DNA of 64,000 bases from Atopobium fossor DSM 15642 (GCF_000483125.1 NZ_KI519553.1:1017412-1081411); one strand, 5' to 3'; positions 54,860-64,000 are shown, counted from the stretch's first letter. Notes: a model not told the origin generated them from the sequence alone. Translations and numbers: made by a program.

Positions 54860-55953
54860 TGACAATGCAAACGCTTACAGGCGTCAACGTCCCTCCTGCT
54901 CAAACTTGGAATTATCTACGCATCAACGACATCACACTTACTGTTCCCGCAGCTAATAAATCATTAGATTCCGCAACTTTTTCCTCACGTGACACAAGTT
55001 TATCTGCTCTAGAGATGGGTGCTGGAACACAAGCTTCTGCCTGGATTGACCAAATTTCTAACGCGCATACAACAATAGTTGTCCCTGCAGGCACCACACA
55101 AGACGTGAGTATTCTTGTCTGTGATGCAAGCCCCTACCTCACGCATGACATTGTGGTAGAAGACAAGGCTACGGTAACCATCACTATTGTGGAAACTCGT
55201 AGTGCTCATAGTGATGTCACACATACCACAACTGCAACAAGCGCAGATGAGCCAAACGCTGCTGCGCAGGGCTTGCGCATTGTGGCACATCCCCATGCAC
55301 ATGTTATTCTCAACAGCTTTACCTGTGGAAATGAGCGTACCTATCTAGATAACATAGGGATTGAGCTACAAGATAGTGCTACGCTCGACGCAAAGCAGTT
55401 TGTTCTATCTGGTTTTACTACTGCCAGTGGCATGGCTATTAATTTGGTTGGTGCCAATGCTCGCGCTGAGCTTTATGTTCGCTATCTCGTGCGCAATAGG
55501 CAAACATTGGATATGAACTACGTTGCTCGTATGCGTGGCCGTAATACACGCTGCAATATTGCTATTTCTGGCGTGTTGGAAGACGGTAGCTCCAAGACTC
55601 TACGGGACACCATCGATCTTATCCACGGTGCTAAGGGCGCAGCTGGCTATGAGAACGAAACCGTCCTGTTAGCCGGCCAAAATGTGGTTAACAAGAGCCT
55701 CCCTGTCATTTTATGCGATGAGGATGACGTAGCCGGAGACCACGGCGCCACCATTGGTACCATCCTGCCCGAACAGCTTGAATATCTCAATGCCCGTGGT
55801 TTAAGCGAAGCAGAGGCTATTGCCCTTATATCGCATGCTGTTTGCGACGATGCTTATGCTCATGCAAACACGCCCGAAGCACGCGCTGCCGTTTTGGCAG
55901 CAACCGAGCGCATTTATGGCAGCGAAGATGCTCAGGAATTGGAACAGAGGTAG
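54859..55953 (+). CDS. sufD: Fe-S cluster assembly protein SufD
   Basis: 364 residues, SufB paralogue that forms the SufBC2D complex. The N-terminal half is divergent; the C-terminal beta-helix and tail are clear (AELYVRYLVRNRQTLDMNYVARMRG, LIHGAKGAAGYENETVLLAG, HGATIGTILPEQLEYLNARGLSEAEA). The expected His in DHGATIG is present. Seven bases separate it from sufS. Confidence 0.93.
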   Translation: MTMQTLTGVNVPPAQTWNYLRINDITLTVPAANKSLDSATFSSRDTSLSALEMGAGTQASAWIDQISNAHTTIVVPAGTTQDVSILVCDASPYLTHDIVVEDKATVTITIVETRSAHSDVTHTTTATSADEPNAAAQGLRIVAHPHAHVILNSFTCGNERTYLDNIGIELQDSATLDAKQFVLSGFTTASGMAINLVGANARAELYVRYLVRNRQTLDMNYVARMRGRNTRCNIAISGVLEDGSSKTLRDTIDLIHGAKGAAGYENETVLLAGQNVVNKSLPVILCDEDDVAGDHGATIGTILPEQLEYLNARGLSEAEAIALISHAVCDDAYAHANTPEARAAVLAATERIYGSEDAQELEQR

Positions 55954-55959
55954 ACACCC

Positions 55960-57240
55960 ATGGATCAAACCATGAATCAAATAGCTCATCATACAGATCA
56001 GCAAATAGACCAGCGCACCAATATTACGTACAATCCCTTTAAGCAGGATTTTCCTCTATTAGCAAATAATCCACAGCTCTCGTTTTTGGACAGCGCAGCC
56101 ACCGCTCAGCGTCCTGCCGTTGTACTTGAAGCGCAAAAATCCTTTTACGAGACCATGAATGCCAATCCTCTGCGTGGCTTGTATACCCTATCGGTCCAGG
56201 CTACTCAGGCTATCGAGAAGGCCCGGGAACACGTAGCACACCACATTGGAGCTGCTCGTGCAGAAGAAATTGTATTCACTCGTAACGCATCTGAGTCCCT
56301 TAACCTTATTGCACAAACCTTAGGCAAACAGCTTATCCACAAGGGTGATGAAGTGGTTATCTCCATCATGGAGCATCACTCTAACCTTATTCCCTGGCAA
56401 CAATTGTGTGCTCAAACCGGGGCTACACTGGTATACTTGCGTCCTCTTAAAGACGGTATGATTACACAAGAACAAATTGATGCTGCTATTGGTCCCAAGA
56501 CAAAGATTGTCTCGATAACACAAGTATCAAATGTCTTAGGCGTGGAAACTCCCACAAAGTGCATCATTGCGCGTGCACACCAAATGGGTGCCATTGCAGT
56601 AGTAGATGGTGCACAAAGCGTTCCGCATATGCAGGTAAATGTTCAGAATCTGGACTGCGACCTCATGGTTTTCTCGGCACACAAGGCACTCGGCCCCATG
56701 GGTATTGGCGTTTTGTACGGCAAACTGGATATTCTTAATGCTATGCCCCCCTTCCTCACGGGTGGCGAAATGATTGACTCCGTAACTGAAACAAGCGCCA
56801 CCTGGGCCCCTGTTCCCATGAAATTTGAAGCGGGCACCCAAGACGCTGCAGGTATTTACGCCTTTGATGCTGCACTTTTGTACATCGAAAAAATTGGCAT
56901 GGACGTTATTGAACAGCGCGAGCGTAATCTTGCTGCCTACCTCTGTGAGCAGCTAAACTCACTTGATTTTATTGACATCCATGGTCCCGCTGAGCCTACA
57001 CGCCACATTGGCGCAGTGTCCTTTAGCATGCATGGCGTGCATCCTCATGACGTTGCATCCATTCTTGATATGTCCAACGTAGCCATTCGCGCCGGTCACC
57101 ACTGTGCCCAGCCCTTACTCAGCTGGCTTGGTGTAGATAGCACCTGTCGCGCGTCCATTGCGTTGTATAACGATAAAAACGACATTGACCAGCTTATTGT
57201 TGGCTTGCAAAACGTAAGGAAGATTTTCCATGCCTCATGA
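55960..57240 (+). CDS. sufS: Cysteine desulfurase SufS
   Basis: 426-residue PLP enzyme that takes sulfur from cysteine. N-terminal ~25 residues are polar and Gln/His-rich. Core: FLDSAATAQRP, EEIVFTRNASESLNLIA, MEHHSNLIPWQQL, DGAQSVPHMQV, PLP-Lys in FSAHKALGPMGIG, and active-site Cys in DSTCRASIALYN. Group II desulfurase, partner of SufU. Overlaps sufU by 11 bases. Confidence 0.96.
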   Translation: MDQTMNQIAHHTDQQIDQRTNITYNPFKQDFPLLANNPQLSFLDSAATAQRPAVVLEAQKSFYETMNANPLRGLYTLSVQATQAIEKAREHVAHHIGAARAEEIVFTRNASESLNLIAQTLGKQLIHKGDEVVISIMEHHSNLIPWQQLCAQTGATLVYLRPLKDGMITQEQIDAAIGPKTKIVSITQVSNVLGVETPTKCIIARAHQMGAIAVVDGAQSVPHMQVNVQNLDCDLMVFSAHKALGPMGIGVLYGKLDILNAMPPFLTGGEMIDSVTETSATWAPVPMKFEAGTQDAAGIYAFDAALLYIEKIGMDVIEQRERNLAAYLCEQLNSLDFIDIHGPAEPTRHIGAVSFSMHGVHPHDVASILDMSNVAIRAGHHCAQPLLSWLGVDSTCRASIALYNDKNDIDQLIVGLQNVRKIFHAS

Positions 57241-57688
57241 CAATATTTATACGCAAGCCCTGATGGATCACGTTGCCCATCCGGATTACAACTATGAACT
57301 TGAGGATGCTACCTGCTCACATGAAGGCATCAATCCCTCTTGTGGCGATGATCTTATCCTTCATGTTCGTCTTACTCCCGATGGCATTATTGACGAGACA
57401 AGCTGGACGGGTAGTGGCTGCGCCATCAGCCAGGCTTCCGCAGATATGATGAGCGAACTCGTAGAGGGTAAAACCATTGTAGAAGCACGCGATGCTTGCG
57501 CATTGTTTACGCGTATGATTCGTGGTGAAGAAACTAATCCTGAGGTACTTGCACAACTGGAAGATGCACATTGCTTTGAAAGTATTTCTCGCATGCCCGC
57601 ACGCGTTAAGTGTGCAGAACTTGCTTGGCGCACTCTTGATGAGATGCTCGCTCAAGCTTCTGCCACACATATCGAGGTGACAAAATAA
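57230..57688 (+). CDS. sufU: Sulfur-transfer protein SufU
   Basis: 152 residues of the zinc SufU type found in Gram-positives. Cys in NPSCGDDL, SGCAISQAS and RVKCAELAW, with an Asp in the first motif, would hold zinc and accept sulfur from SufS. It carries the insert between the second and third Cys that separates SufU from IscU. Confidence 0.94.
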   Translation: MPHDNIYTQALMDHVAHPDYNYELEDATCSHEGINPSCGDDLILHVRLTPDGIIDETSWTGSGCAISQASADMMSELVEGKTIVEARDACALFTRMIRGEETNPEVLAQLEDAHCFESISRMPARVKCAELAWRTLDEMLAQASATHIEVTK

Positions 57689-58137
57689 TGGCCGGTATGT
57701 TTTCCACTAAAGGTCGCTATGCACTGCGCGTTATGTCTGACCTTGCCGTGCATGATGGTTGGGTTTCTCTTGGTGATATCTCTGAACGTCAAGGCATTTC
57801 TCGTAAGTATCTTGAACAGGTAACTTCCCTGCTCCTTAAGGGAGGTTTAGTAGAAAGCCAGCGTGGTAAAGGCGGCGGTTATAAGCTGTCTCGCGCTCCC
57901 AAGGAATACACCTTGGGTGAAATTTTGCGTGTGGCAGAAGGCGGCACGCTTGCACCGGTTACTTGTTTAGATTGCAGTTCCGGTGAGGTTTGCGAACATA
58001 TTAAAACATGCACCACTCTACCCATTTGGCGTGATTTAGGCATTGTAACCAGTAAATTCTTAGATAGTAAGTATCTCACAGATCTCATTGCATCTGATAA
58101 TCCCAAAGCCGATGTTGATAAACTAGCCTCACTATAG
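57688..58137 (+). CDS. Rrf2-family regulator, Fe-S-sensor type
   Basis: 149 residues, last gene of the suf operon, overlapping sufU by one base. Winged helix: MFSTKGRYALRVMSDLA and ISERQGISRKYLEQVTSLL, wing RGKGGGYKLSRAP. The stretch CLDCSSGEVCEHIKTC gives four Cys, of which three could hold a cluster as in IscR or SufR-like Rrf2 proteins; CymR-type members lack them. Likely an autoregulator of suf, sensing cluster supply. Confidence 0.88.
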   Translation: MAGMFSTKGRYALRVMSDLAVHDGWVSLGDISERQGISRKYLEQVTSLLLKGGLVESQRGKGGGYKLSRAPKEYTLGEILRVAEGGTLAPVTCLDCSSGEVCEHIKTCTTLPIWRDLGIVTSKFLDSKYLTDLIASDNPKADVDKLASL

Positions 58138-58145
58138 GTACACTT

Positions 58146-58202
58146 TAAGTCCCTTTACTTATTTGAGTTTTATCTCAAGTCCTAAGTACAGGGACTTATT
58201 TT
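58146..58202 (+). terminator. Terminator of the suf operon
   Basis: TAAGTCCCT (58146-58154) pairs with AGGGACTTA (58190-58198); an inner pair ACTT-ATTTGAG / CTCAAGT adds structure; TTTTGT follows. Confidence 0.65.
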
Positions 58203-58220
58203 GTATACGAGAGGTAATTA

Positions 58221-59282
58221 ATGGGGTTTTTACTTTCTGCAGCAGTATTCCATCTGATTACCATAGGTATGTTTTTGGCAACAGCATATTTGCTGTTTGT
58301 ATTTACAAGAGCTGTACTTGTACATCAACATATTCCTGTTTGGATGTACAAAATAAGCCATGTTCTTAAAGGGCGCGGGCTTGATTCATATGAAAACCTT
58401 ACTGATGTACAGGCTCTTATAGAAGCCTATCTATTCATAGGTAGTTTTGCAGTCATCAATATTGTGTGTTTCCTTGAATTGTTAAGTAAAGAACACAATG
58501 TTTATGAAGCCGCTTTTTTATGCTTCAAGCAAGAATTTTTTCTCTGCGTAGTTACTATAGCTCTTCGTAACATTGTCAAAGCTTGCCTCATATTCATCTT
58601 TAAATTCATCAACCATGCCCATCGGTTTCATAACTACGCTTCCACCAATGCAATTATTGGCATGCTCTTTCTTTCCTGCTTTGCTCAAATGCTTACAACG
58701 TCTATGACGGGCGTTCCCGCTAAACCTTATATCGTCTCTGTTACACAAAGCCGTATAGTCATAGGAGCTACTCCTGCTTCTGAGCTTCTACAACAAGGTT
58801 TTAGTTTTGAAGATGCAGATGTTAGAGCAAATCCCGGAAGTGTAGATCCTGAAGCCATGGTTGTCAATCAACGTTATAGCAATAGCTTCCACTATGGACG
58901 GGCCTTCGAGCTTACCCGTAATGACGTTTCTTATGGTGTTGTATACCTCACTCCACAATGGACCACTACAGCTAAACTCAAGGACTGCATTGTTACCAGT
59001 TATATAGCCTCCAGTAAGGACGCTGGGTTTGATGAAGTATATCTAGAAGGACAACAGTTGTCCAAACTTACATGGCAATCTGTTCGAGACAGACGACTTG
59101 TTGATGTTTTTAATCTCACTCCAGCTGATTACCAAGAAATAAATGCAGAACGCTATATAAGCCTTCAGCTGCAAACATACCCTTACATGCTTTGGAAAAG
59201 TTATATGTTGAAGGGTTTTTATAACTCCGATGGTGAACCTGATTATTTTGAAATCCGCACTAGCTATACGCTATGGGAGTAA
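58221..59282 (+). CDS. Unknown membrane protein
   Basis: 353 residues, AGAGGTAATTA before the ATG. Several hydrophobic segments in the first ~175 residues (about 5-35, 70-90, 105-130, 145-165) are followed by a ~175-residue soluble C-terminal part rich in Tyr and Ser (VTQSRIVIGATPASELLQQG start). I do not recognise the family. It lies alone between the suf terminator and a second terminator and is AT-richer than suf. Function unknown. Confidence 0.65.
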   Translation: MGFLLSAAVFHLITIGMFLATAYLLFVFTRAVLVHQHIPVWMYKISHVLKGRGLDSYENLTDVQALIEAYLFIGSFAVINIVCFLELLSKEHNVYEAAFLCFKQEFFLCVVTIALRNIVKACLIFIFKFINHAHRFHNYASTNAIIGMLFLSCFAQMLTTSMTGVPAKPYIVSVTQSRIVIGATPASELLQQGFSFEDADVRANPGSVDPEAMVVNQRYSNSFHYGRAFELTRNDVSYGVVYLTPQWTTTAKLKDCIVTSYIASSKDAGFDEVYLEGQQLSKLTWQSVRDRRLVDVFNLTPADYQEINAERYISLQLQTYPYMLWKSYMLKGFYNSDGEPDYFEIRTSYTLWE

Positions 59283-59306
59283 CACATATCTACACGACAA
59301 ACAAAA

Positions 59307-59337
59307 TCCGACCGCTTTAAAAAGCAGCCGGACTTTT
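59307..59337. terminator. Terminator between unknown gene and NlpC gene
   Basis: TCCGACCGCTTT (59307-59318) pairs with AAAGCAGCCGGA (59321-59332) with two mismatches, then CTTTT; serves two converging genes. Confidence 0.6.
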
Positions 59338-59381
59338 CATAACATAGGCTATTCTGAGTTATAGTCGTACAAACAACTCAC

Positions 59382-60479
59382 TTATACGGGAGAACCAGAA
59401 CGGCTAAAGCTTCCCAAGGAACCATAGGTAATTCCCTGGCTAGGGCTCATAGCCTCAATAGTGGTACCTCCACCAATGTAAATACCTACATGACCAGGGC
59501 GCCATACAATATCACCTGGTTGAGCCTGGGAAGCAGGCTTATTACAATAGGCAGCCTGAGACGCAGAGCTGTGTGGGATGTAAATGCCAATCGTGCGATA
59601 AGCATATTGGGTTAAACCGGAGCAGTCATAAATCGTAGGACCTTCTGCACCCAAACGATAGCCGCCACCAACCTTAGACGTTGCCGCAGCAATTACGGAA
59701 TTGCGCCAATTTTCTCCCACATGAGAAGCGTTAGGAGCTTTCTTACCACTGTTACTCAGCAAAGAAGGATCGAAATAGTTGCCATTGTTAGCTTCTGCAG
59801 CACGACGAGCAGCCTCTGCACGAGCGCGAGCCTCAGCTTCTGCTGCCTTACGCTCTTCTTCCATCTTCTGTTTTACTTGCTGATCAAGGTTGTTTACATA
59901 CTCTTCGGTCTTCTTAGATTGCTCTTCCAGCTGCGCCTGTTGAGCCTTCTGAGTAGACAACAAATCCTCTTGCTGCTGCTTCTGCTCGGTCAATTGAGAC
60001 TGCTTTGCATCAAGCTCAGCCTGAACAGTCTTAACCTGATCAATAACCTTCTCGTCAGACTCATTTGCCTTCTGAGCATAGTACAGGTTATTTGCGAGTT
60101 CCTCAAAATTGGATGAGCTCAAGATAATCTCGAGCATTGAGGTGCCACCACTCTTGTAGTTGGCCGCTACACGACCAGAAAGCGTCTGCTGTGCCTCTGC
60201 AAGCTCTGCCTTTTTTGCCTCAATATCCTTATTAGTTTGCTCAATATCTTTGTTGGTGGCATCAAGTTGAACCTGGGTCTCATTCAGAGCCTCACCAACC
60301 TGCTCAGACTGCTCGTAGAGCTTATCTAACTGAGCTTTAGCGTCATCGAGCTTTGCCTTAAGCGTAGCAGAGGTCTCATCCGCTACGGCAACTTGAGGAA
60401 GCGCCAAGCCAACGCAGCATACTGACAAAGACGTTGTAAGCATAGCTGCAACAACCTTTTTATACATCTTTCGAGTCAT
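59382..60479 (-). CDS. Secreted NlpC/P60 wall hydrolase with PcsB-like coiled coil
   Basis: 365 residues. Signal peptide (about 1-33, cut after VAVA), long coiled coil (residues ~38-235) with LEIILSSSNFEELANNL, the PcsB/CwlO-type pattern, an Ala/Arg-rich helix, then an NlpC/P60 endopeptidase domain: Cys in YDCSGLTQYAY, His in RPGHVGIYIG. NlpC/P60 enzymes cut the peptide stems of peptidoglycan. The coiled coil in PcsB-like proteins is gated by FtsEX; that link here is inferred. GGAAGGGG precedes the ATG. A related front half occurs in the protein at 7301. Confidence 0.92.
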   Translation of the reverse strand: MTRKMYKKVVAAMLTTSLSVCCVGLALPQVAVADETSATLKAKLDDAKAQLDKLYEQSEQVGEALNETQVQLDATNKDIEQTNKDIEAKKAELAEAQQTLSGRVAANYKSGGTSMLEIILSSSNFEELANNLYYAQKANESDEKVIDQVKTVQAELDAKQSQLTEQKQQQEDLLSTQKAQQAQLEEQSKKTEEYVNNLDQQVKQKMEEERKAAEAEARARAEAARRAAEANNGNYFDPSLLSNSGKKAPNASHVGENWRNSVIAAATSKVGGGYRLGAEGPTIYDCSGLTQYAYRTIGIYIPHSSASQAAYCNKPASQAQPGDIVWRPGHVGIYIGGGTTIEAMSPSQGITYGSLGSFSRSGSPV

Positions 60480-60691
60480 AGGGCCCCTTCCTGATCGGGT
60501 ACAAAATAAGCAGCGGGCCTGCTGCCGAAAGAATCTATTTAATTCTACCCAGCTTCAATAAGTCGTTCCACCCCTTTTTAATGGTGTACATATTACCAGG
60601 TAAACATAGGTATATTTATGAATTTATAAGCTAAATCTATCTCTAGGGTTACTTGAACTAGAAGGTTAGTTGAAGCCCTATCACAGATAAA
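60480..60691 (-). promoter_or_regulatory. Long leader of the NlpC gene with a late hairpin
   Basis: Together with the fba 3' region this is a 330-base stretch without a gene. Near the NlpC start the minus strand reads GCAGC-AGGCCC-GCTGC (60513-60528 area) followed by TTATTTTG, a short attenuator-like hairpin. The rest is AT-rich; I looked for a c-di-AMP (ydaO) riboswitch, common before such genes, and did not find its conserved segments. Confidence 0.35.
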
Positions 60692-60719
60692 AAAGAAGAG
60701 CCCCAAGAGGCTCTTCTTT
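60692..60719 (-). terminator. Terminator of fba
   Basis: AAAGAAGAGCC (60692-60702) pairs perfectly with GGCTCTTCTTT (60709-60719); minus strand continues TTTATC after the stem. Confidence 0.85.
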
Positions 60720-60809
60720 GTACGCACAAATACATTTTAAGCTAACCTCTGCACGTACAACAGCACTGCCTTTATCGGCAGATATACTGTTTTTGGTGCA
60801 CACAAAACC

Positions 60810-61682
60810 TTAGTTCCAGCTCTTACCATCAGAACCAAACTGAACCATAAGCTCCTTAGTACGCGTAACAATAGCATCGCGACCAGGCTTAAGAAGCTTA
60901 CGGGGATCAAAGCCCTTGCCCTGCTCATCTGCACCAGATTCAATGTAAGCACGAGTTGCCTTTGCAAAAGCAACCTGAAGGTCGGTGTTTACATTAATCT
61001 TAGAGATACCAAGTTCAATAGCCTTCTTGATTTGATCTACAGGAATACCAGTGCCACCATGAAGAACCAAAGGCAGGTTACCCGTCAGAGCCTTAATCTC
61101 GCCCAGACGCTCAAAGGACAAACCAGCCCAATTATCAGGATACAGACCGTGAATATTACCAATGCCGCAGGCCAAGAAATCTACGCCCAAATCTGCAATC
61201 TGCTTGCACTGCTGAGGATCAGCAAGTTCACCATTGGAAGTTACACCATCCTCAGTACCGCCAATGCCACCAACCTCAGCTTCTACAGAGATACCCTTGC
61301 CATGAGCAAGTTTTACAATTTCCTCAGTGCGAGCAAGGTTAATATCAAAGGTCTCTTCATGAGAGCCATCGTACATAATGGATGTAAAACCAGCAGCAAT
61401 ACACTCTAAAGATTGCTCATAGGTACCATGATCAAGGTGCAAAGCAACAGGAACGGTAATATTTTTGTCTTCAACCAACTGATGGACCATCAAAGAAACC
61501 ATCTTAAAGCTTGTTTGCCACTTAGCAGCGCCACCAGTGCACTGAATAATGAGCGGAGACTGAAGCTCCTCGGCAGCATCCAAAATGGAAGATGCCCACT
61601 CAAGGTTGTTGGTGTTAAATGCACCAATACCATAGTGACTGCGCTCTGCGTTGCGAAGCATTGCTGTTGCATTAACAAGCAT
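60810..61682 (-). CDS. fba: Class II fructose-bisphosphate aldolase
   Basis: 290-residue zinc aldolase of glycolysis. The ATG at 61682 has GGAGG five bases upstream; four earlier residues are possible but lack a site. Zinc and substrate motifs: ALHLDHGTYEQS, YDGSHEETF, EAEVGGIGGTEDG, GIGNIHGLYP, LHGGTGIP, KINVNTDLQ. The same family includes tagatose-bisphosphate aldolases; the stretch after HLDHG is consistent with the fructose form. Single gene with its own terminator, divergent from purL. Confidence 0.93.
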   Translation of the reverse strand: MLVNATAMLRNAERSHYGIGAFNTNNLEWASSILDAAEELQSPLIIQCTGGAAKWQTSFKMVSLMVHQLVEDKNITVPVALHLDHGTYEQSLECIAAGFTSIMYDGSHEETFDINLARTEEIVKLAHGKGISVEAEVGGIGGTEDGVTSNGELADPQQCKQIADLGVDFLACGIGNIHGLYPDNWAGLSFERLGEIKALTGNLPLVLHGGTGIPVDQIKKAIELGISKINVNTDLQVAFAKATRAYIESGADEQGKGFDPRKLLKPGRDAIVTRTKELMVQFGSDGKSWN

Positions 61683-61914
61683 GTAAGCCTCCATCTACAT
61701 GGGATTAAAAACCGTACTATGTCAATAATACCCTTACCAATTCCCTATAAGCGTTACAAACTACAACAAGCAAAAACTTGCAGTCATAGATTTTTCTTTC
61801 CATCAAGTAAACGTTCCATTTATCAAGCAACTTTTTAAGAGAGGGACGTATGATGTAAAGGAGTAAACACAGACTCACCGTACGGCACTTTTAACCCACA
61901 GAAGGGCAGGACAG

Positions 61915-64000
61915 ATGGTCTTACGTGTTTTTGTCGAGAAGCGCTCCGAGTTTGCCGGAGAAGCTCATACGCTCTGTAATGAGCTGCGCACAACGCTTGG
62001 TATTTCCACACTAACAGATGTGCGAATTATCAATCGTTACGACACTGAAGGCATTTCACAAGAACTTTTTGAGAAGTGTATTCCAACCGTATTTAGTGAG
62101 CCTCAGGTAGATACTGTATCTATGCAGATGCCAACTGCAGATGATGCGGTTATTTTTGCCGTTGAGTTTTTGCCTGGCCAGTTTGATCAGCGTGCAGATT
62201 CCGCCAGTGAGTGCATTCAACTCATTGGTCAAAAAGAACGCCCTGTCGTACGTTCCGCCAAGGTTTACCTACTATTTGGCAACCTTAGCAACGAAGATAT
62301 AACTGCTATAAAACATTATGTTATTAACCCCGTTGAAGCCCGTGAAGCATCCCTTGATCTACCTGCTACCCTACAAATGCAGCTAGCAACTCCACAACCA
62401 GTAGAGGTTCTGTCTAATTTTCTTGAACTTTCTGATGACGAACTTGCAGATTTTATTGTCAATCGTGGCCTTGCAATGGATCTTGCAGATATCAAATTTT
62501 GTCAGCAGTACTTTGCTCAAGAAGGTCGCTGCCCCACTATTACAGAAATCAAAGTGATTGATACCTACTGGTCCGATCACTGCCGTCATACCACCTTTGG
62601 TACCGAACTGGATACCATTCAATTTGACGATGCGACAGTTCATAAAGCCTTTGAGAAATACCTGGACATGCGCCATGAACTCAAGCGTGACCACAAACCC
62701 ATCTGTCTTATGGACATGGGCACTATTGGCGCTAAATACCTTAAGCATAAGGGCATCCTTACCAACCTAGATGAGTCTGATGAGATTAATGCTTGTACAG
62801 TCAAAATCAAGGTAGATGTCAACGGTGTTGACGAAGATTGGCTGTTCCTTTTTAAGAATGAGACCCACAACCACCCTACAGAAATCGAACCTTTTGGTGG
62901 CGCAGCAACCTGCATTGGCGGAGCTATCCGCGACCCACTTTCTGGTCGCAGCTATGTGTATCAAGCCATGCGCGTTACTGGTGCCGGTGATCCTACCGTT
63001 CCCATTTCCCAAACGCTTGAAGGTAAGTTGCCCCAGCGCAAGTTGGTAACCACCGCTGCTGCTGGCTACTCCTCCTATGGCAATCAAATTGGTTTGGCAA
63101 CAGGTCAAGTACACGAGCTTTACCATCCAGGCTACATTGCCAAACGTATGGAGATTGGTGCCGTAGTAGGTGCTACACCCGCCAACCATGTTCGTCGAGA
63201 AGAACCTGCACCTAACGATGTCATTATCTTGCTGGGTGGTCGTACTGGCCGCGATGGCATTGGCGGTGCAACGGGTTCCTCCAAAGCTCATAACCTAGAT
63301 TCTTTGGAAGATTGTGGTGCCGAGGTACAGAAGGGTAACGCACCTGTAGAACGTAAGCTCCAGCGTTTGTTTCGCCGCAAGGACGCCTGCCAACTCATTA
63401 AGCGATGCAATGACTTTGGCGCTGGTGGCGTCAGTGTAGCCATTGGTGAGCTTGCCGATGGCCTTCTCGTTAACCTCAACGCTGTTCCAAAAAAGTATGA
63501 AGGCTTGGACGGCACAGAGCTTGCCATCAGCGAGTCTCAAGAACGCATGGCTGTCGCTCTTGCTCCTGAAGATGTAGATAAGTTCCTAGAATACGCCCGT
63601 GAAGAAAACCTGGAGGCCACTCCTGTTGCTGTTGTTACCCAGGAAAAACGCCTAGTCATGCGCTGGAACGACAACAATATTGTAGACATCTCTCGCATAT
63701 TCCTTGCATCAAATGGCGCCTCCAAACATCAAAATGCTCGGGTATGTGCAAGTGCATCTTATGCTCCTAGCTGGGAAGGCACAAGCTTTGCCCAACAGAT
63801 GAATTCCTTAGTATCTGACATTAATATTGCATCCAACAAGGGTTTATCTGAACGTTTTGACTCCACCATTGGAGCTGCAACCGTCCTCATGCCCTTTGGC
63901 GGCACACGCCAACTCACACCCGCACTTTCTATGGTAGCCAAGCTTCCCGTAGATGGTACTACGACCACCTGCTCTGGTATGGCTTGGGGCTTTAACCCCT
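61915..64000 (+). CDS. purL: Phosphoribosylformylglycinamidine synthase, 3'-truncated by window edge
   Basis: 695 residues of the long one-chain PurL (about 1240 residues in Clostridium- and Actinobacteria-type enzymes), fourth step of purine synthesis. The frame is open to the window end. GAAGGGCAGGACAG precedes the ATG at 61915. Motifs: DTYWSDHCRHTTFGTEL, LFKNETHNHPTEIEPFGGA, GGAIRDPLSGR, GGRTGRDGIGGATGSS and DFGAGGVSVAIGEL. The glutaminase domain lies beyond the window. The 230-base leader has a TATGAT (61849-61854) but no purine riboswitch that I recognise. Confidence 0.95.
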   Translation, partial: MVLRVFVEKRSEFAGEAHTLCNELRTTLGISTLTDVRIINRYDTEGISQELFEKCIPTVFSEPQVDTVSMQMPTADDAVIFAVEFLPGQFDQRADSASECIQLIGQKERPVVRSAKVYLLFGNLSNEDITAIKHYVINPVEAREASLDLPATLQMQLATPQPVEVLSNFLELSDDELADFIVNRGLAMDLADIKFCQQYFAQEGRCPTITEIKVIDTYWSDHCRHTTFGTELDTIQFDDATVHKAFEKYLDMRHELKRDHKPICLMDMGTIGAKYLKHKGILTNLDESDEINACTVKIKVDVNGVDEDWLFLFKNETHNHPTEIEPFGGAATCIGGAIRDPLSGRSYVYQAMRVTGAGDPTVPISQTLEGKLPQRKLVTTAAAGYSSYGNQIGLATGQVHELYHPGYIAKRMEIGAVVGATPANHVRREEPAPNDVIILLGGRTGRDGIGGATGSSKAHNLDSLEDCGAEVQKGNAPVERKLQRLFRRKDACQLIKRCNDFGAGGVSVAIGELADGLLVNLNAVPKKYEGLDGTELAISESQERMAVALAPEDVDKFLEYAREENLEATPVAVVTQEKRLVMRWNDNNIVDISRIFLASNGASKHQNARVCASASYAPSWEGTSFAQQMNSLVSDINIASNKGLSERFDSTIGAATVLMPFGGTRQLTPALSMVAKLPVDGTTTTCSGMAWGFNP

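Noticed and set aside
60480..60691. c-di-AMP riboswitch before the NlpC/P60 gene
   Set aside because: Expected from such genes in actinobacteria, but the conserved segments were not found by eye; a covariance-model scan would decide.

Overview
The window looks like a chromosomal segment of a low-to-medium GC actinobacterium of the class Coriobacteriia, probably Atopobium/Lancefieldella-like. This is inferred from gene content and style and not proven: an anaerobe-type superoxide reductase and ferritin, a sufCBDSU-rrf2 cluster, GatCAB with asparaginyl-tRNA synthetase, the long one-chain form of PurL, coiled-coil secreted wall hydrolases and densely packed operons. I found no tRNA, rRNA, CRISPR array, insertion sequence or prophage. 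About 50 protein genes are supported. The first (methionyl-tRNA synthetase) and last (purL) are cut by the window ends.

Layout. 1-8.3 kb: metG 3' part, an AraC/GyrI-like regulator, then a MarR regulator with a two-gene heterodimeric ABC exporter, then a secreted coiled-coil/RlpA-like protein. 8.3-18.2 kb: two HAD phosphatases, a DUF1015 protein, a zinc-sensor-type ArsR repressor, a large TPR protein, two tandem M20 dipeptidases, a YjbR protein and ferritin. 18.4-20.1 kb: a visibly AT-richer pair (GDPD lipoprotein-like phosphodiesterase and an unknown membrane protein). 20.2-25.6 kb: cold-shock protein, the ruvC-ruvA-ruvB operon led by a NAD-synthetase-like gene whose catalytic motifs are eroded, and superoxide reductase. 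25.7-34.8 kb: a five-gene minus-strand operon for a cell-surface phospho-polymer. 35-52.4 kb: FKBP isomerase, dnaE, addA, addB, an orphan RelB-type antitoxin, asnS, a histidine phosphatase, a GIY-YIG protein and gatB-gatA-gatC. 52.7-58.1 kb: the suf iron-sulfur operon ending in its Rrf2 regulator. 58.2-64 kb: unknown membrane protein, NlpC/P60 wall hydrolase, class II aldolase and purL.

The best candidate for an undescribed system is the operon at 25744-34766. In transcription order it encodes a three-part protein (winged helix + LicC-type cytidylyltransferase + LicA-type choline kinase), a LicB-type DMT permease, a single-chain fusion of a YidC/Oxa1-like membrane domain to a CDP-glycerol glycerophosphotransferase domain, and two paralogous membrane enzymes of the alkaline phosphatase/LTA-synthase superfamily. 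Together these could import and activate choline (or a similar amino alcohol), build a polyol-phosphate chain at the membrane, and extend or decorate it outside. No LicD transferase is seen here, so the two phosphatase-superfamily enzymes are candidates for the transfer step. A TATAAT box overlapped upstream by the palindrome TGAACGTTCA precedes the operon and could be the target of the winged helix on its first protein.

Other points worth a look are the eroded NAD synthetase, a ~64-residue insertion with an internal repeat in the PHP domain of DnaE, palindromic operator candidates upstream of marR and between ferritin and GDPD, and the structured leader of the suf operon.
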